Shown here one piece after another: positions 11,001 to 19,228 of a DNA stretch of 64,000 nucleotides. The stretch lies in the NCBI GenBank assembly GCA_947172415.1, contig OX359190.1, forward strand, positions 3,100,001 through 3,164,000, written 5' to 3'. This stretch comes from Chondrosia reniformis. Its lineage: Eukaryota > Porifera > Demospongiae > Chondrillida > Chondrillidae. The notes beneath the pieces are model-generated. The model did not search any database and was not told the DNA's origin. It saw only the letters and a list, made by a program, of their open reading frames with translations. Numbering within the stretch: the first letter of the stretch is position 1; each line of letters begins with the position of its first letter. The position numbers and the translations under genes are program-made.

Positions 11001-11380
11001 TTTGGGCGCACCATTCCTACTTAAGGTTAGTGCGCCCAAACACAGAAGTGTATGGTTAAGTTACTTAAATTTCAGTATATATGCAACTTCCGTATGATTA
11101 GCCTTATCATATAATCAGTGTCTTGTTTCGATACTTTTTGCAGATGTAATAGTGAACACTGCCATTACTACTTTTAACATCATTTTTGTAAATGTTTTTT
11201 ATTTACTTTCGTATATACAGCCTGAGTTACGTTTGAGAGAGGTAGGGACTTGACAGGGGCGTTGGAGGACGGCTCCATGGCGGTCACCAAAGCGGACAGG
11301 GGCGGGAAGGCAGTGTTATAGGTTAGAAATGACTCTTCTTCTTCTTGTTCGCTGTGGTTGAACCCAGACGGCTCGGCCAT
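4728..11380 (-). CDS. Vigilin-like N-terminus/KH1 + heptad coiled coil + death domain protein
   Basis: Twelve-exon model read on the minus strand: 11380-11219, 9381-9163, 8573-8523, 8271-8229, 8089-7418, 7358-7251, 6839-6735, 6671-6525, 6271-6191, 5379-5208, 5145-5118, 5028-4728. Every intron is GT-AG and all phases agree, giving about 695 residues, provided one 22 bp array unit is counted as 21 bp. Order: acidic N-terminus with AFPPL, a KH domain closest to the first KH of vigilin, about 30 heptads (DTSLKEG/R), further coiled coil, then a C-terminal death domain. Known: KH domains often bind RNA and death domains form homotypic signalling assemblies. Inferred: an oligomeric cytoplasmic adaptor; no function is shown. 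The start has a good Kozak context (AAAATGG). The combination is unlike true vigilin, which has a long series of KH domains. Confidence 0.72.
5118..5145 (-). CDS. Exon 11: 28 bp micro-exon
   Basis: Flanked by acceptor cctttag and donor gag|gtgaac. It enters in phase 1, leaves in phase 2 and codes EKQNKDELM across its junctions. Without it, the 5208-5379 exon cannot join the death-domain exon in frame, since a direct join meets a stop at once. The phase fit at both ends is the main support. Confidence 0.6.
5208..7358 (-). CDS. Exons 6-10: coiled-coil segment
   Basis: Five exons at 7358-7251, 6839-6735, 6671-6525, 6271-6191 and 5379-5208. The first four keep phase 0; the last ends in phase 1. 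Three begin with E and carry heptad-like helices such as AELTRELRDTQKDN and AKLNRELRDAQTNV. The 6735-6839 and 6525-6671 exons are similar to each other and probably arose by exon duplication. The 5208-5379 exon is rich in E, K and A. Function is inferred only: spacer or oligomerisation rod between the KH and death domains. Confidence 0.65.
7418..8089 (-). CDS. Exon 5: heptad-repeat coiled-coil exon
   Basis: A 672 bp exon almost wholly made of a 21 bp tandem array coding DTSLKEG or DTSLKER on the minus strand, closing with DELTNLKDEYSTFK before the donor aag|gtaggt. Each unit is one heptad with a single leucine and several charged residues, so it could be a weak parallel coiled coil or a long charged helix. 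Incoming phase 1 and outgoing phase 0 require 671 bp. The extra base is in the unit at 7549-7570, which is 22 bp and throws the frame into a TAG. Units beyond it read well in the shifted frame (EGDASLKEGD). Confidence 0.7.
7446..8077. repeat. 21 bp coding minisatellite
   Basis: About 30 units of aagctagtgtctccctccttc (plus-strand reading), with variants in the cacgctcc portion that switch the coded residue between G and R. It lies wholly inside an exon of the death-domain gene. One unit (7549-7570) has 22 bp. Confidence 0.95.
8814..9134. mobile_element. Tc1/mariner-type MITE in intron 2
   Basis: 321 bp with inverted ends CACTCAAACGCCTC / GAGGCGTTTGAGTG, flanked on both sides by TA (8812-8813 and 9135-9136). 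No coding capacity. The right end lies under 30 bp from the donor of the KH exon. The TCTAATCCGG-like subterminal text recalls pogo-family ends. Confidence 0.75.
9163..9381 (-). CDS. Exon 2: degenerate vigilin-type KH1 domain
   Basis: 73 codons, phase 0 at both ends, acceptor ctactag and donor cag|gtttgt. Visible motifs: FKERRFELDSSFG, then EVMQKTGCNIEV, a lysine-aspartate turn, SLSIMVTGRPKAV and a terminal LQTQ. The second half is a clear KH fold (helix, beta strand, VTG turn, AVxxAKKLIL helix). The GXXG loop of RNA-binding KH domains is missing, as in the first KH of vigilin, so canonical nucleic-acid contact is unlikely. In vigilin further KH domains follow; here the next exon leads into a coiled coil. 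Confidence 0.75.
9830..9971. mobile_element. 142 bp hairpin MITE
   Basis: Long imperfect inverted repeat: cattttgggtcggttgtcc at the left pairs with ggacaacagacccaaaaag at the right, flanked by TA on both sides. It sits in the first intron of the death-domain gene. No coding capacity. Confidence 0.65.
10261..11020. mobile_element. Non-autonomous repeat, copy 2
   Basis: Same family as 1436-2183, with the same 9-base-arm hairpin start and gtttgggcgca end. Contains a (TTC)n run at about 10500-10540. It lies in intron 1 of the death-domain gene, and its last about 180 bp are duplicated in inverse orientation immediately to the right. Confidence 0.65.
10832..11208. repeat. Large palindrome (fold-back)
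   Basis: Arms 10832-11010 and 11031-11208 are near-perfect inverted copies of about 178 bp separated by a 20 bp spacer. The outer left boundary falls inside repeat copy 2. The outer right boundary is 10 bp from the exon-1 donor. The transcript of this intron could form a very stable hairpin. Confidence 0.9.
11219..11380 (-). CDS. Exon 1: vigilin-like N-terminal leader
   Basis: 54 codons from ATG at 11380 to a GT donor at 11218-11217 (phase 0). The protein begins MAEPSG, has an acidic run EQEEEE, then YNTAFPPL and ends SNVTQA. From memory of the family, vigilin has an acidic stretch, a Y-x-x-AFPPL motif and a VITQ-type segment directly before its first KH domain. The next exon begins VFDMPFKERRF, which matches the following vigilin segment in position and type. 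The exon is more GC-rich than its surroundings. Ten bases beyond its donor begins the right arm of a fold-back repeat. Confidence 0.65.
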
Positions 11381-11473
11381 TTTAAGTCTACTTGCTGGAT
11401 TAAACCATAGGTTTTAAACTTATTAACTTTTTCTACATTATATGTGAACAGGTGGCGTTGCTTTGTTTGGCTG

Positions 11474-11596
11474 CTATGGTGGCCGAGAAGGGTCAGCCGA
11501 GGCTAGCATGCTTAAGTGGCCGCATCGTGAGTGGCCTCGAATTGAGGCGGCCAACCATGCGTGTTAGCCGCGGCTGAGCCTTGTCGGCCACCATAG
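11474..11596. repeat. 123 bp inverted repeat upstream of the gene
   Basis: Ends CTATGGTGGCCGA / TCGGCCACCATAG, with inner halves also pairing (tcagccgaggctagc against gttagccgcggctga). GC-rich compared with the surroundings and located about 95-215 bp upstream of the ATG at 11380. Either a small fold-back element or part of the promoter region. Confidence 0.6.
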
Positions 11597-12047
11597 AGTG
11601 CAGACCATTTTGTAAATTGCACACAAGGGCATGAAAGGCTAAAGCCACTTGTGCTTACTATGTTATACTATATATTTTTGAGTAGTTGAATTTTCGGTTC
11701 TCTACAGCAACTGTCCGACTTCTTAAAAACCAAACTGTGTCTTTAGACACTGAAACGACCTTCACAAAGATAAGTTTAGCACAATTAAAAGAAATCCCCA
11801 TCATCGTATCTAAATTAAAAACATATATAATCAGTACTGTAAAAACATCAGTACTGCAGCCTTGTATTGGTATTGGTATTGGTAATCTTATTTAAATTGT
11901 AACAGTTTTTATACAGCTTCCGCATTTTCGTCAAAATACAGGACCTTTTTTATGGACTCAAATACATTGAAATCTGCAAAAATACAGGTGAATGTATGAA
12001 TTTGTTTGTCTTCAGCTGCAGTAATTGTTAAACGGTATATGAACTCA
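11597..12047. other. Non-coding between the two host genes
   Basis: Upstream flank of one minus-strand gene and downstream flank of the collagen gene. It holds a short ggtattggtattggta repeat near 11870. No gene seen. Confidence 0.5.
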
Positions 12048-13262
12048 TTATTTAGTACACACAGCACATGACAGGATCCTCTCATCAATGTATGGTGAAC
12101 ATGGAAGCTCTGAATTGGTACATTCAACTGAGAGGAAATATATAACTGATGGTAAAGTTTGAGTACCCGTTCCTGGAACGGCTTCTGCCTTTGCATCAAC
12201 ACAAATAGTGGATTTACGACCTTCTTTATCAAGATAGGTAGCATCACTCATCATATATCCATAGTACTCTCTACTCCACCCACTAGGACACAAGTAACTT
12301 GCTTGTTGAACAAACATGGCTGATCTGGTTGCTACATAACACACGACACATGGCATGTTGTCATACTGAGCTCGAGGTGATGAAGTTGGCCATCTTCGGT
12401 ACTCTACTCCATATAGAGGAGATGCGGCTTCATTATATGTAGATCCATATCGTGGGTTGTCAGGGAGACACAAGTGGTCACTTGTTCCTCCCTTTGCTAA
12501 ACGAAAACTTCCAGCGGCTCTACCACTGTACAGTGCCACTGCTCCAGATGGACAGTCATCACGACCCCATCTAATGTAGGTACTTCCTGAATTAGTGTCA
12601 CCTTTAACACCTTTCAATCCAACTGGTCCAGCAAGACCTCGTGGACCAGTAGCTCCTCTATAACCAATCTCTCCTTTCTGACCTTTGTACCCCAGTTGAC
12701 CTCTCTCTCCTTGTGACCCTTGTATGCCAGGAGGACCTTGTTCACCCTGATCACCTTTGACCCCTCTCTTCCCCTCTTCCCCCTTGGGTCCTGGTCTGAC
12801 AGAGCACTCTCCTCCCAGTTGGTCAGTATCATTACATCTCAGAGTTTGTCTCAACTGTTCTTGTACCGCTTGTGTCAATGCTTGAGCTATCAAGGTACTG
12901 ATACCAGATAGTTTTTGAGATGGCAAGGAGTCAGTGTCTGAGGACCTTCTACGTCTAGTTGGGCTTTCTGTCTCTGGTAGCAGCTTGTCAAGGAGTTGTT
13001 TCAGTTCCTTAGTGTTGTTAGGGAGAATTGGATCAGGCTTGGAACAGGTACAAGCCTTCACTTGCTTTTCAAGCACACTAACTCTTTTCTTGGTACCCAT
13101 CAACTCAGTAGTCAGGAACTTCAATCTTTCAGCTTGTTGATCCAATTCAAACTTTAACTCTTTCACCATGGAAACTATATTAGAATCAGTATCTGCATTA
13201 CTCCCAGTGCAAGTAAGGAGAAATAGTGTACCTAATACCGATACACTAACAAGAAATTTCAT
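12048..13262 (-). CDS. Sponge-type short-chain collagen
   Basis: Single-exon frame of 404 residues from ATG at 13262. It starts MKFLVSVSVLGTLFLLTC, a clear signal peptide, so the product is secreted. Next comes a helical stretch (about 30-75) ending in CTC, then a tetrabasic RRRR near residue 105 (possible proprotein cleavage), then about 22 uninterrupted Gly-X-Y triplets (GPKGEEGKR through GVKGDT). The C-terminal about 190 residues carry YIRWGRDDCPSG, a paired cysteine pattern and CPSGWSREYYGYMMS, ending ILSCAVCTK. Known: this C-terminal region is characteristic of sponge short-chain (spongin, C4-like) collagens, made for the extracellular skeleton or attachment matrix. The collagen tract is short even for that family. 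No lesion seen. Confidence 0.9.
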   Translation of the reverse strand: MKFLVSVSVLGTLFLLTCTGSNADTDSNIVSMVKELKFELDQQAERLKFLTTELMGTKKRVSVLEKQVKACTCSKPDPILPNNTKELKQLLDKLLPETESPTRRRRSSDTDSLPSQKLSGISTLIAQALTQAVQEQLRQTLRCNDTDQLGGECSVRPGPKGEEGKRGVKGDQGEQGPPGIQGSQGERGQLGYKGQKGEIGYRGATGPRGLAGPVGLKGVKGDTNSGSTYIRWGRDDCPSGAVALYSGRAAGSFRLAKGGTSDHLCLPDNPRYGSTYNEAASPLYGVEYRRWPTSSPRAQYDNMPCVVCYVATRSAMFVQQASYLCPSGWSREYYGYMMSDATYLDKEGRKSTICVDAKAEAVPGTGTQTLPSVIYFLSVECTNSELPCSPYIDERILSCAVCTK

Positions 13263-14396
13263 CACTGACTCTGGCTTTAAACTTTTTGATATACGTATGT
13301 TGGCTAGTTGTTTGGAGGTATTTATATATAGGAATAAGAATGTTATGTATTTATCAGTTCAGTTGCAGCTGTAATTTTCTACTTATGTATGTATATATAC
13401 ACAAGATGCTGGTTTGTCATAATATGGTGAGGTATGTATATTATGTTTACAAAAAAATGACATCAACATCCTGCAGTTTACATAATACTTATGTACTTAA
13501 CTTAATATATAATATAAACATTTGTGCAATACCTTTTTTTGTTTATTGCAATTTTTCAACATTCAACAAGTGTGCAGCATATTCATTCCATCTGATATAC
13601 CCTTGGGTGTCTTCTTTAGGAATTCCTACTGCCTGCATCTGCACTTATTCTACCTTCTCAGATCTCTACTGCATAGACTGAAGAAGAGCTCCTAGCAGTC
13701 TTACAATTCTTCATCTCTTTTTCTGGACCTGTTTAACCATGCATGCATAGACAGGACCTTGGGAACTGGCCTTTAGTCTTTTCTCTACTAATATGGACAG
13801 TGAGGATATCAAAACATTTATATCAAGAATAGGTGAAGCATGCATGTGAATATACAAATGAATGATTCATAAGAGTTAAAGAAGACAAAGGAGTATTATC
13901 AATTTTAGTGTTTGCTTATGGAGACATATCATTGAAGGTATAGAATTGTCGGTTTGTGGAAAATAATGCCGTCATAAATGGACGTCCTAAATACTTGGAA
14001 CATCTAAAAATTAGACATACAGTATTCAGAAAAATGGGTTTTCAGGAACCGTGCCAAAGATGGAGGGGAAGGCATTCATTGTGCAACTTTAAAAACTTTT
14101 AAAACTTTTAAAAGCATCAGTTTAACAAGACTAAAAGTCAGTTGTTTTTCGTACAAAACCGTTTGGAAGAAAATGCTGCTATAATTTTGAAGTTACAGAT
14201 GATTTGGAAATATTGCAGATTATTGAATACAAATAATATCATCACTGAATCAGTTTCATATTTGTATGAAAATTGAAATGATATGTAGTGAAAAGTCTTT
14301 TTCATAATCTTCTAATCAAATACTGCCATCGTTACCTACTGAAATTCAAAGATGAGAATTCAGACTAGATAATTTACAACAATATAAGGGGTGAAT
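13263..14396. other. Non-coding, 5' flank of the collagen gene
   Basis: Presumed promoter side of the collagen gene. I could not pick a convincing TATA box, and no gene or large repeat is visible. Confidence 0.5.
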
Positions 14397-14463
14397 AGTG
14401 GTCATATTAGAGAGGTGGTCACATTATAGTCACATTAGAGAGGTGGTCACACTTGAGAGGTGG
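14397..14463. repeat. GAGGTGGTCACATTA minisatellite, locus 3
   Basis: Four imperfect units of the same 17 bp family found at 1-110 and 2817-3010. Confidence 0.75.
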
Positions 14464-14890
14464 TAAGATTGGTAGAAATATATGTGTTTTAAATGTCACT
14501 TGAGGAGACAATATATGTACTAAAAAAATGTATATTTCGATTACTTACTCATACTGTTAATCACCAACTTAGCTAGAACATTATGTAAGATCATTTGCTG
14601 ACTATGGCTGGTTAGCCACTTATCAGAGAAACAATATATACCTTAACTTATTACATGCATGCACACACTGAGATCGGAAGAGATGCATATCACTGATTGA
14701 CAGCCATTTTTGTGTATTTCATAAGCCTTGCAACAATTATTACAACATGTAGATCTATATTCAGAATAAACTTCAATTGCAATTGCAAAGTCAAAATGTA
14801 CTAATACTAAGGAGTTTTTCTCATAAGTTATACATACTAACAGATTATAAATGGCAAATAAGTTAAAGGGGAAAATCCTCTTTCAGTTTC

Positions 14891-15171
14891 TCAATTTTCA
14901 TGAATTGGATTGTCATCTGATGTCTGCTGGAGTCCTTTACCAAACAGACACAAGCTCTCCACTGTACCAGTGGTTAACAGAAGGAAGATCTTGTTTGCTT
15001 CCTTTGTGCTCTTTGCCCTTCCTATCTCCTGATACACCTCTAAGTGACTAGTGGCTTTCCATCCACTCCCTAGTAGAGGTGATCCACTATCTAGTCGACA
15101 GAGAAGTTGTCCAACAGGTAGACCCAGTGTCGGATAGTATTGTTTCTCACCAGTTAAATTGTCCGGAACAT
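14891..15171 (-). CDS. Possible terminal exon, unknown protein
   Basis: Open frame of about 93 codons after an acceptor tgttgtgtag at 15172-15173, entering with two bases and ending at a TGA. It begins VPDNLTGEKQYY and ends DDNPIHEN. The composition looks protein-like, with no low-complexity run, but I recognise no domain. An opposite-strand frame (14851-15051) overlaps it and seems less natural. No matching upstream exon was identified. Confidence 0.33.
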
Positions 15172-15274
15172 CTACACAACACATGCAATAATATGAACAA
15201 CCATTACACAATCATAAAGTAGTTAACTAAACAGTATATATCTGGTTCACATTTTAGTGGTACAGTGCATGCAG

Positions 15275-15430
15275 AAGGATTCACAGAAGATCAAGATAAA
15301 GAAAAAGAGAAAGACTCCCAGGACCACTGACGAAGGGTGGAATTCCCAGAAACGGCTGTCTGACCCAGTGGAGAAGAAGATGAAAGAAGGAAGAATAGAC
15401 TCCTGTATCTTCATCCAAAGCTCTCTTCAG
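15275..15430 (+). CDS. Possible internal exon, basic protein
   Basis: Fully open 52-codon stretch with phase 0 at both ends, acceptor gtgcatgcag and donor cag|gtttag. It codes a very basic start (KIKIKKKRKTPRTT) and then KRLSDPVEKKMKEGRID. No domain recognised and no partner exon found. Confidence 0.28.
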
Positions 15431-16578
15431 GTTTAGTTCCCCTATAGGTTCTTTTACAGAATAGGCATACCATGTAGGAAAATGGTATCTTAGATTTTTT
15501 ATGCACTCACAATCACACTCTCCAGAGTTGTAAGATGGTGATTACCCTCTAGGTATGCAAAAAGTTTCCAAATAACTAGAGTATCCAAATATTGCACAGC
15601 ACTGTGAATGTTGTTATGGAATATGCATGATCAAGTTAGAGTTTTTGATGATATTCATTGTCATGGAACATAGTGATCAGCTGACCCACAGGCAGACATA
15701 CATTGATATATATAGGTACATAGGCTAATGAGGCTGTTTTTTTGGGTTGTTTCTCATCAGACTATGTTCATATGTATAATTCCATTTTTAGTCCTTACAG
15801 CTGATCTTAAGATACTTGTCCCACAGGTGCCATTTATGCTGTATATCGGGAATTGAGTGCGCATGTCAAAAGAATGCAAATTGCAAGTTTTGACTGTATG
15901 TATTGATTCAACACCTCAGTAATTTTGTATACATGTCCCGTACATCTAAGCTTTATCTCACATTCTTTTAATATTTACTTATACCCGTAATTCGCAATCT
16001 TGTACTCTCGCATTCAATTCCTGAAATTGATTGCTGAAGATGAAGACAAGGGAAAGATTTCAGGTGCTGATCATGCTCAACACTGCTGTGAATGGGCATT
16101 GTCAAGAATGATAGCCAAGAAAAAATAATTATAAGTGTATTTGTTTTCTTTCCTCACAGGTAATTGGTAGTTGTGAAAGAACATCACAAATAATTATCCT
16201 AGATTACACTTCCACATACACCATTACGTGAAAGTGATAGACCTTATGGAGAGGATCTGGTATCTAGTGAACTAAATACAACATTATGTCTTCTCCATGC
16301 TTGCTTGTAGGTAGAGCAGTAATTTTATACATTATGTACGTATACATATACATCATGACATAAAATACCAAAACATTACCACACAGCATTCAAAATCTAA
16401 ATGCACGTGTGTATATACACAAAAGAAAAGTAGCAAGTGATTCTCCACAGAGTATACTGCTTATATACGCACGTATTTTCGGACACTTTCGAATACAAAG
16501 TGATCTCTTGTCTAAACGAGCGATAATAATTAATAGAAGTATGTTAGAAAATACCTTTTATTACACACACAGGCAGAT

Positions 16579-17490
16579 ATGGCCACCAAAGTAAGCTAGT
16601 ATGTGTGTATATAATATGTCGCTCCCTTATAAATCTAAACATCACTTCCTAACTTTAACAAACTTTCAGCGCCCAAGACACAATATTGATTACTGACTGC
16701 TAGAATTACCTTGAAAGGCGTTTTTTGTCTCACTATAGAACAGCCGCACTTAAGCACACAAGGGCATTTTCCATTTTGGCGTAAGTCATTTTAATTTTGA
16801 TCGATCCATGCAAAGATGTTTGAAGTTTGCTTCAGATAAAACGGTCTGGCCTACTGTTAGGGGAAAACCCATTTATCGACGCATCTAGTAGCCCAGATAG
16901 GTATACGGCTTTTCGAAAGTCGTATATTAAGTTCGTGATACTACACGTGCTTAAGGTGTATCTTGAAAACAGCTAGAAGTAAGCAAGTTACTGTTTTGGT
17001 TTCTGCCCAAACTGTCCCACTTCTGTGTCTTCCTCTACTAACTCAATCTCTGTCAAATCAACTACAACTTTCACTAGAATAAGTTGCATCGCAACATAAG
17101 TTAAAATATTTACTTTTTAAAATATTTGACATACATTTGTATACTAAATGTCTGTGGACTAGCTGACTTACGCTGTTTGATTGATCTACTCTGTGGTACA
17201 TATCGTAGAATATATCAATGTGCTTTTAGCTATACTTCTCTCTCAGATCTCCTATTTAATGCCTCTCTCACTCTCCTATTTAATGTCCTCTCACACTTAT
17301 TTAATACCCCTCTCACTCTCCTATTTAATGCCCCCTCTCACTCTCCTATTTAATTCCTAGCTAATGTTTGCCCTGGTCACAGCAATAGCTCCAGGAGTGT
17401 GAAGTCAACCTTGCACAAGTTAGGGAGGAAAAGGAGGCCTTAGAATTTCAAGCATCTTTAGTGAAAGATGTAGCTCACGACCATCAAGAG
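16579..17490 (+). CDS. Possible gene start: two exons, coiled coil
   Basis: Candidate exon 1 at 16579-16590 (ATGGCCACCAAA followed by donor GTAAGC, Kozak-like) and exon 2 at 17389-17490 (102 bp, acceptor gcaatag, donor gag|gtcagt). Both are phase 0, joining MATK to LQECEVNLAQVREEKEAL. The product would be a helical, coiled-coil N-terminus. No downstream exon is visible before the mobile element at 18060. It could be a gene fragment or chance. Confidence 0.28.
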
Positions 17491-18059
17491 GTCAGTTGAA
17501 ATTTATGCATTCCTTTTACTACATCAGCTTTTTAATGATACATATGTAAAGTATGCTATTTACGTACTTATCTTTTTAATACATACCTAATCACCATTGG
17601 TATAAGTATATAAGCGTATCGACAGATTGTATTTAATATCAGAAAGTATATATAAATGAATACCATCTATAAGTATAGGTGATATGAAACTTATGACCAT
17701 CCTAAATCATATTTTGGTTGCATCACATGAAAAGGGACCTTAGTGACATTTTAGGAAAAATCAGATAACTGCACAATTGCATTGCCTATTCTTTTGGGGT
17801 GATTTTGCTACTAATTGTATGTCAATACTATGTTTCGTTCTTGAGATATAAACTTTTTAGTAACAATACTTGGAAAATTGAATTCACATTAAAAATTCAC
17901 ATTACATTTTTTGGCATGCATACATATATATTATCGATTTTTAAGAAATATTATATTTTTGTAGAATATTAGACTCAGTCACATATTTCCATGGTTTCAG
18001 AAAGTAAAAACAACAGGAAATTAATTAAGTGTGTGGGTGTTGAATGAAAAATGTGGTAA
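17491..18059. other. Non-coding, nothing recognised
   Basis: AT-rich; no coding or repeat signal I can support. Confidence 0.5.
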
Positions 18060-18415
18060 CAGTACTTCCTCGGTTGTCTGAACACCTTTGTAAACCACTT
18101 CACTCAAAGTCTGTTTCAGGTAAGTGAATTAGTTCGGATAAGTGAAATAGCATTGCATCATACATGTACACTTGTATATAAATAAAAAATCTTCAACCTC
18201 TGCACAATATTTAAAACGTTTCTCTTTCGCTTACTCACTGGTGCGCTAATTTTCCGCTTTATAATCCCCGCTTGTTCACACCAAATGAATCCAGGTTATG
18301 TACGGTACGACTCGCCCATGACAGTAACGTCACAAATAAAATGGCTGACTTTTCCCATCAGTTCGGATGATCGAGAGTTGAGATAATCGAGGCATGGATA
18401 ACCGAGGAAGTACTG
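18060..18415. mobile_element. Pogo-type MITE
   Basis: 356 bp with ends CAGTACTTCCTCGGTTRTC in inverse orientation. Both sides are flanked by TAA (left ggtaa, right taaca), so the duplication is TA or TAA. The ends look like pogo/Tigger termini. Internal sequence is non-coding. Confidence 0.75.
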
Positions 18416-19228
18416 TAACATAGGCATATGTATACAAAAATGATACTAAAGCATAATAATGCATTTTGGTTGCCATGGTAACCATGGTATACAATGCATA
18501 AATTGTTATGTTTTAATCATTTGGTAAACTGAATGAACTATTGCAAAATTGCTCCATTACATGCGGACGTATCTGTTTGTACAGATTTTTCTACCGTTCT
18601 CGAGTCAGTCCTGGTGGTTTTAGGATTGGTGGTAGAACAGTAGTAGTAAATTCTGTTAATGGGACAGTGTTCAATTGCTTTGCCCTCCAGTAGCCCTCAC
18701 CGACTTCAGATAATTGTTTAGCCAACAATTCCCACCTACACTTTGGATTTAGTATTTCGCCTAAGGACTTAACTTGATCAATCGTTTCGTCAGAATCGTC
18801 ATGGAAATGAGACATGTTTTCATCAGACTTCAAATACTTCATCAAATAGGAAGGCAATAGCTTCATTTAATGAAATGGTGTGCGTTGACATCGTGACTAC
18901 ATAAAACTGTTTTCAAGTGGTGCTCTTCACATGGCTGTATCTCGGGTGAGGAACGTGATATAAACAAACCATGAGCAAGAAAATATTTCATAAAGGACGC
19001 ACTATAGTGTGAAATAACATAAGTTTCCCAAAGAAAATGGCCTACTGTATATTGGACATACATTACCGTTAAACAAGAAATTCATGCGGCACTAAAATTG
19101 TGCAGTTTAGAGACATATCCCTTTCAAAATAGTATAATGCGATCAAATTCATGCGATTTCATTGGTATTAACTTGAGTTTTCAATAAATCAGTAATTTGT
19201 AAATGATGCTTCAATCAGTATGAACTTG
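18416..19228. other. Flank of the pogo-like relic
   Basis: Mostly non-coding. A minus-strand open frame at 18591-18866 (begins MKLLPSYLMKYLKSD, 91 residues) may be the C-terminal part of the neighbouring transposase or an unrelated relic; no domain recognised. Confidence 0.35.

Noticed and set aside
13286..13681. 131-residue plus-strand frame upstream of the collagen gene
   Set aside because: Tyrosine/cysteine-rich AT-biased translation, no domain, no splice or start context; it lies in the likely promoter flank.
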